A DNA stretch of 38,902 nucleotides from Phallusia fumigata. Lineage: Eukaryota; Chordata; Ascidiacea; Phlebobranchia; Ascidiidae. The stretch is from NCBI GenBank assembly GCA_008931825.1, contig QXVZ01017714.1, forward strand, positions 3,931 through 42,832, read 5' to 3'. Both the position numbers and the translations under genes were made by a program. The notes under the pieces are model-generated. The model was given only the letters and a program-made list of their open reading frames with translations. It was not told where the DNA came from and searched no databases. Position 1 is the first letter of the stretch, and the number at the start of each line of letters is the position of its first letter. This document shows, one piece after another, positions 34,599 through 38,902 of the stretch.

Positions 34599-34729
34599 TT
34601 ACATGGCATTTTTACTAATGCAAAAGAGTTCTTTCTCAACTTTTGTACCAGTTAAAAGGTAACCACGTCCTGAACTCATCATTACATGTGGATGGGTTCT
34701 TTCCGACAACACTTGGTAGTTACGCATGA
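34599..34729 (-). CDS. TRMT6: TRMT6 C-terminal fragment (duplicate, assembly artefact)
   Basis: It is identical to the matching end of the full TRMT6 at 36031-36161 and stops at an N. The whole block 34375-34729 equals 35807-36161 base for base as far as I can compare, so it is the same haplotype entered twice rather than a gene copy. Confidence 0.8.
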
Positions 34730-34730
34730 N

Positions 34731-35805
34731 TATCCACTGTTTTTAAGGTTAAACATTTTTGCTTCTGAAAAACATCAATTTTGGGGACATCAATATTCAA
34801 GCATTGATACAGCATTTTTTTTATCTGGTTCATATCTTTTAACAATCAGAAAAAAATCTAATAATACTTGAAAAAAGTTTGTGGAAAATTTTTATACCTG
34901 TCCACTTGATTTCGGCGAATGTGGTGAATAAATCCATGGCTCATATTCAATCTTGGCTTAGAAGTTTCTGAATCCTCATATTCATCAGAATCATACTCCA
35001 TGATATTAATGACAACTATTTACAATGTTAAAATACCTTTAGAAGGCATACAAATCATTACAGAGTTGTTTGTAGTGGCAGTTTGACACAGGCATTTAAC
35101 ACACATCACTAGCACAAAAATGATGGAAATGTGTAGAGGCTGCATATTTTACATGGCATTTTTACTAATGCAAAAGAGTTCTTTCTCAACTTTTGTACCA
35201 GTTAAAAGGTAACCACGTCCTGAACTCATCATTACATGTGGATGGGTTCTTTCCGACAACACCTGATAGTTTCGCATGAATGTTTCAGAAAGCTGAAGGT
35301 TGATCGCTGAATTACTGACTGACAGTTGAACAAACAGTTCCATCAATGGTTCTTGATACTCATGGTAAATTGCAAATGGTTTTGATGGTGCCAGGGATCC
35401 TAGCAGGGACATAAAAATGGGTGTAGGGTGAAATCGACAGGCCATGATAACAGCATCCATTTGTCCCTCCTGAAGGCATTTGTATGCAAACTCTTGTTGT
35501 TGTTGTCGTTTTTGACGCCTCTCAATTTTTAAAGCCAATTTTTCAGAATCAGTTAGACCTTGCCGCTTTCGTTTGCCATTTAATACACTTTTGGTCTCTG
35601 CCTCAGGTTTATTATTTCCATCCTGGGTTAAAAGAGTATTTTTGTCCTTGGAGGAACCATCACTTTCATCCTGGTTTAAAGAGTCAGTCACTTCCAAATC
35701 TTTTGCCTGAAAATCGGCATTAAGCAGAGGGTCATTTGGTAATGAGTGACCTGCTATAAGTGGCCCCAACTGGCTGAGTGGAAAGGAATTTATAAGCTTC
35801 CATTT
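34731..35805 (-). repeat. Alternative-haplotype block covering the TRMT6 3' half and C2orf68 exon 1
   Basis: Bounded by N at 34730 and 35806. It holds TRMT6 codons from 35805 to the stop at 35149, the intergenic region, C2orf68 exon 1 (35001-34898) and part of intron 1. Coding differences from the other copy are mostly silent, with a few replacements (GHSLPND versus GHPLPTD, KRKRQ versus KRKWQ). The non-coding parts carry indels. This is the pattern of two alleles. Confidence 0.85.
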
Positions 35806-35861
35806 NTCAATCTTGGCTTAGAAGTTTCTGAATCCTCGTATTCATCAGAATCGTACTCCAT

Positions 35862-36030
35862 GATATAAATGACAATCACCTATATATATGTTTAATATAC
35901 CTTTGAAAGCCATACGAATCATTACAGAGCTGTTTGTAGGTAGTGGCACTTTGACATGGTGCAGGGCACACAAAACACACCATGCTACCAGCACAAAAAT
36001 CATTGAAACTTATAGTAAAGATTGTGTATT
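35862..36030 (-). promoter_or_regulatory. TRMT6-C2orf68 intercistronic region
   Basis: 169 bp separate the TRMT6 stop from the next ATG. On the minus strand there is an ATTAAA variant polyadenylation hexamer, and a tatatatag acceptor-like site about 20 bases before the ATG. That arrangement would suit trans-splicing of a downstream cistron. This is inferred from spacing and motifs only. Confidence 0.3.
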
Positions 36031-37398
36031 TTACATGGCATTTTTACTAATGCAAAAGAGTTCTTTCTCAACTTTTGTACCAGTTAAAAGGTAACCACGT
36101 CCTGAACTCATCATTACATGTGGATGGGTTCTTTCCGACAACACTTGGTAGTTACGCATGAATGTTTCAGAAAGCTGAAGGTTAATCGCTGAATTACTGA
36201 CTGACAGTTGAACAAACAGTTCCATCAATGGTTCTTGATACTCATGGTAAATTGCAAATGGTTTTGATGGTGCCAGGGATCCTAGCAGGGACATAAAAAT
36301 GGGTGTCGGGTGAAATCGACAGGCCATGATAACAGCGTCCATTTGTCCCTCCTTGAGGCATTTGTATGCAAACTCTTGTTGTTGTTGTCGTTTTTGACGC
36401 CTCTCAATTTTTAAAGCCAGTTTTTCAGAATCAGTTAGACCTTGCCACTTTCGTTTGCCATTTAATACACTTTTGGTCTCTGCCTCAGGTTTATTATTTC
36501 CATCCTGGGTTAAAAGAGTATTTTTATCCTTGGAGGAACCATCACTTTCATCCTGGTTTAAAGAGTCAGTCACTTCCAAATCTTTTGCCTGAAAATCGGC
36601 ATTAAGCAGAGGGTCAGTCGGTAATGGGTGACCTGCTATAAGGGGTCCCAACTGGTTGAGTGGAAAGGAATTTATAAGTTTCCATTTATCCTCTGACAAG
36701 TTTAAATGAGATAAGGCAAAAAGATTAGCCGGAGTTTCACCCACATGAAGATTGACAATACAACCATCCAGTCCAAGTCTCTCCATAATTAAAGCCAACA
36801 GCATTCCAGAGCATGTTTCCAAAACAGCAACTTTGCTGCCCTGTCGAATGTTAGTAGCCGTGACAATTTGAGACATTGAGTCCAAGTTCATATTCAAAAT
36901 TTTGGCAGGCTCACGCTCAATGTACAGTTTACATATCAGCCTTGCAGTGGGCTTGTGAATCTGAATGTATGAGGAGTATTTTTTCTGCTTCTTTTTCACA
37001 TACTTTGTTTGAGAGAACTTGGTTTTACCAGAAAATGTTGAACTGTTGTTTACAAGATTTCCAATTATCTGTTCACCGCTTTGTCCTTGCTCTTTCATCT
37101 GCAAAATACATTCCCTTTTCAGAGTTTGAGCGTCGCCATGAGTATCCACTATTGACCTATTGTCTTGTCCACTTAATGTAACAGCATTCTTCTCTCTGTT
37201 TACTTCATCCTGATTTACCACAACCAAATCTCCCCGTTCAATTTTGAAAGTGCTGCCAAACAATGCACCTTCTGCATTGTCTGGCACAAAGCGCATCCTT
37301 TCGAACACAATTAACTTTTTGGGTAAAAGTTTGACAGCTTTCAGCACATCACCCTTTTTCAGGATAACAGATTCACCTAATTTTATTGTGTTACTCAT
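36031..37398 (-). CDS. TRMT6: tRNA (adenine58-N1)-methyltransferase non-catalytic subunit TRM6
   Basis: A single exon of 455 residues from the ATG at 37398 (MSNTIKLGESVILKKGDVLKAV). The frame extends 25 codons further upstream, but this Met fits the family's start. Family marks are TKFSQTKYVKKKQKKY, LETCSGMLLALIMERLG (the Rossmann-like part without a working SAM motif), ACRFHPTPIFMSLLGSLAPS and LSETFMRNYQVLSERTHPHV near the end. TRMT6 pairs with catalytic TRMT61A in a heterotetramer that methylates A58 in the T loop of tRNAs and some mRNAs. TRMT6 supplies much of the tRNA-binding surface. A charged, Ser/Asp-rich and then Lys/Arg/Gln-rich linker interrupts the second half, as in other animals. 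The C2orf68 homologue follows closely on the same strand. The 3' half appears two more times because of assembly joins. Confidence 0.95.
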   Translation of the reverse strand: MSNTIKLGESVILKKGDVLKAVKLLPKKLIVFERMRFVPDNAEGALFGSTFKIERGDLVVVNQDEVNREKNAVTLSGQDNRSIVDTHGDAQTLKRECILQMKEQGQSGEQIIGNLVNNSSTFSGKTKFSQTKYVKKKQKKYSSYIQIHKPTARLICKLYIEREPAKILNMNLDSMSQIVTATNIRQGSKVAVLETCSGMLLALIMERLGLDGCIVNLHVGETPANLFALSHLNLSEDKWKLINSFPLNQLGPLIAGHPLPTDPLLNADFQAKDLEVTDSLNQDESDGSSKDKNTLLTQDGNNKPEAETKSVLNGKRKWQGLTDSEKLALKIERRQKRQQQQEFAYKCLKEGQMDAVIMACRFHPTPIFMSLLGSLAPSKPFAIYHEYQEPLMELFVQLSVSNSAINLQLSETFMRNYQVLSERTHPHVMMSSGRGYLLTGTKVEKELFCISKNAM

Positions 37399-37975
37399 AC
37401 TGGCTGTATTCACTAATACATTAAGATTTGTATATAATTTATCTAATTTAGTGTTTGTATGAACAAAACACACACATGGGAGAAATTCTGTTAATTAGTG
37501 TGATTTGTTTAACCTTTACCATATTCTGCAGTTAAGTACTGAGAAGTTTAAAACAAAAGTCTAGCAGTAATCAAACTTTAAAAGCGCAACTCTTCTGGGA
37601 ATGTATACCTAATTCGCAAAGAACTTTTAAGATTCTAGTCGTCAGTTGCGCGTTTTGACTTATATGTGTGTGGCTGTTTGGCACGCGTCGTATTTCTACG
37701 TTTTACTTCACACTTAAAGTACCGACTTCAAGTATACCAAACGCAAAAACAGGCAAGAAGATGCGAGTGCGACACACAGCACGCGTAACAAAGTTACGTC
37801 ATGAAACGCTGCTTGTAGTCTGTGGGTAAAGTCCCCAAAAAATACCGGCGACGTCTGGTCATGGCCGGTGGTGCAAAAATCAGGTGCAGCCCAAAAAATA
37901 CGGAAGCCTCTCGAAAGTCTAAAACTGCAGGCACATGTAGTTTTTTGAGCTTTGTCATTTCCAATGTAGGACTTA
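37399..37975. other. Upstream region of TRMT6
   Basis: Non-coding as far as can be seen. The TRMT6 promoter and the 3' flank of the small unknown gene at 37976-38850 must share this space. No TATA box was assigned. Confidence 0.35.
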
Positions 37976-38850
37976 TTACTTTTGGTAATCCCTGATAGGT
38001 TGGGTAGAACGGCCCTTGCAGGCCTGGCGTACTCTGAAGTTTAACGATCGTGTATTTTTGTGCCCGTAAACAGGCGTATTAATAACAAACTGGCACATTT
38101 TGTTTTCTGTCGGAGTTGCACCTAAACGACAAGGCCTCTGAGAAATATTGCTTTTGGGAGAGAGTGAAAAACTACTAATAACCAAACTTAACCGACAAAG
38201 TAACGCAACGCATGTGTACTTGTACCTGGCACATGTTCACGCACGTTACTTTATTGTAACATATTTGTTTACTTACTTGGAGTTTATTTCGCTTAGCTGC
38301 ATAACGCAAAAACCGTTTTGAGGTGCGAAAAGTAGAGGGCACAAATGGTGGGTCAAGGTTGAACGCGCTGCAGCTTAATGCATTAAAGTTATAGAACGCA
38401 TAATATGGCCAATTGGTCTGATTTGCCATTGCAAACGATAATGTACGCAGCCATATTACGCGATAAACAACGTAATTTTCAAAAGGCGATAACTCTGAAA
38501 GCACAAGTTAATGCATATCACTGCAAATCATGTTTATGAGGCTGCGTTTACTTTCCAAGTGATACCCAACACTTTGGAATGGAGTAGTGCGGAAAATTTT
38601 CCAATCTCACGATTTCCAGAATCAGTTAATAAGTGACGTAGCAATTTATCAACAACTATTAGTTTTCGGGTAAAAGGGAACAAATGCAAACACTCTTGGC
38701 ACGAGCAAAGTCCAATATTTTGCTTTCTTTTTTTGCAGCGTCACTGACCGAATGCAACCGCAGAACCGCCCATCTTACCTTATTTTCTTCAGGTGGTCGC
38801 AGCAACATCGTGCTTGTAGTAATAACTTTGCAACGTAGGTTAGGCTGCAT
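37976..38850 (-). CDS. Small unrecognised protein, two exons plus a candidate alternative first exon
   Basis: Exon 38429-38277 (MANQTNWPYYAFYNF..., 51 codons) ends at CAA|gtaagt. Exon 38137-37976 follows a tttctcag acceptor in phase 0 and encodes 53 residues ending STQPIRDYQK before TAA, giving 104 residues. A further candidate first exon, 38850-38779 (MQPNLRCKV..., 24 codons), also ends in phase 0 at a gtaaga donor and could splice to the same last exon. The protein is basic, with a few cysteines and aromatic residues at the N-terminus, and no signal peptide or known domain. I do not recognise it. The gene model depends on splice signals and phase only. Confidence 0.4.
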
Positions 38851-38902
38851 GTCAGTAACTTTGCCGAATAATTTTGCATCTTTGCAGACTGAAAGACACC
38901 GG

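Noticed and set aside
35149..35769. 206-residue TRMT6-like ORF as a second gene
   Set aside because: It is truncated at an N, is allele-like relative to the full copy, and sits in an inserted haplotype block.

Overview
The window looks like a compact, AT-rich animal nuclear genome with short introns and canonical GT-AG splicing. Its genes are conserved across bilaterians. A solitary tunicate (Ciona-like) fits best: introns are mostly 70-1000 bp, same-strand genes are closely packed, and the assembly holds strongly divergent duplicated haplotype pieces. This organism call is inference from style, not from a marker gene.

Layout. 1-1604: a minus-strand SWIM zinc-finger ORF, probably mobile-element related, with a diverged extra copy of its 3' end. 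1924-4546: eight exons of an ankyrin-repeat DHHC-type palmitoyltransferase, cut off before its catalytic domain and followed by an assembly join (N at 4799). 4800-13500: repeat-rich DNA with a hAT-like MITE, tRNA-derived pieces, Penelope/hammerhead-like motifs and a perfect foldback. It also holds a three-exon minus-strand gene of unknown function with two usable first exons. 13563-16871: COMMD2 (one exon) and a five-exon CHIC1/2-family gene in tandem. 19826-26052: a local family of membrane-tailed proteins with a conserved SSDNRRLYVFR motif. One gene has a single domain, one has two domains, and one relic keeps only its tail exon. The fold resembles ParB/sulfiredoxin; I regard this as the most novel content. 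27539-32333: galactosylceramidase (GALC), eight exons. 32961-34429: the C2orf68/UPF0561 homologue, four exons, directly downstream of single-exon TRMT6 (36031-37398) on the same strand. 37976-38850: a small unrecognised minus-strand gene.

Four of the five single N bases (31722, 33488, 34730, 35806) join near-identical but polymorphic segments. They artificially duplicate parts of GALC, C2orf68 and TRMT6. These look like collapsed-haplotype errors rather than biology.

Roles by family knowledge: COMMD2 acts in the Commander endosomal recycling complex. CHIC proteins are palmitoylated membrane proteins. The ankyrin-DHHC protein would be a palmitoyltransferase. GALC is a lysosomal glycosidase. 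TRMT6 is the non-catalytic partner of the tRNA m1A58 methyltransferase. They do not form one pathway. The only functional couplings the sequence suggests are positional: the TRMT6/C2orf68 and COMMD2/CHIC tandems may be operon-like.
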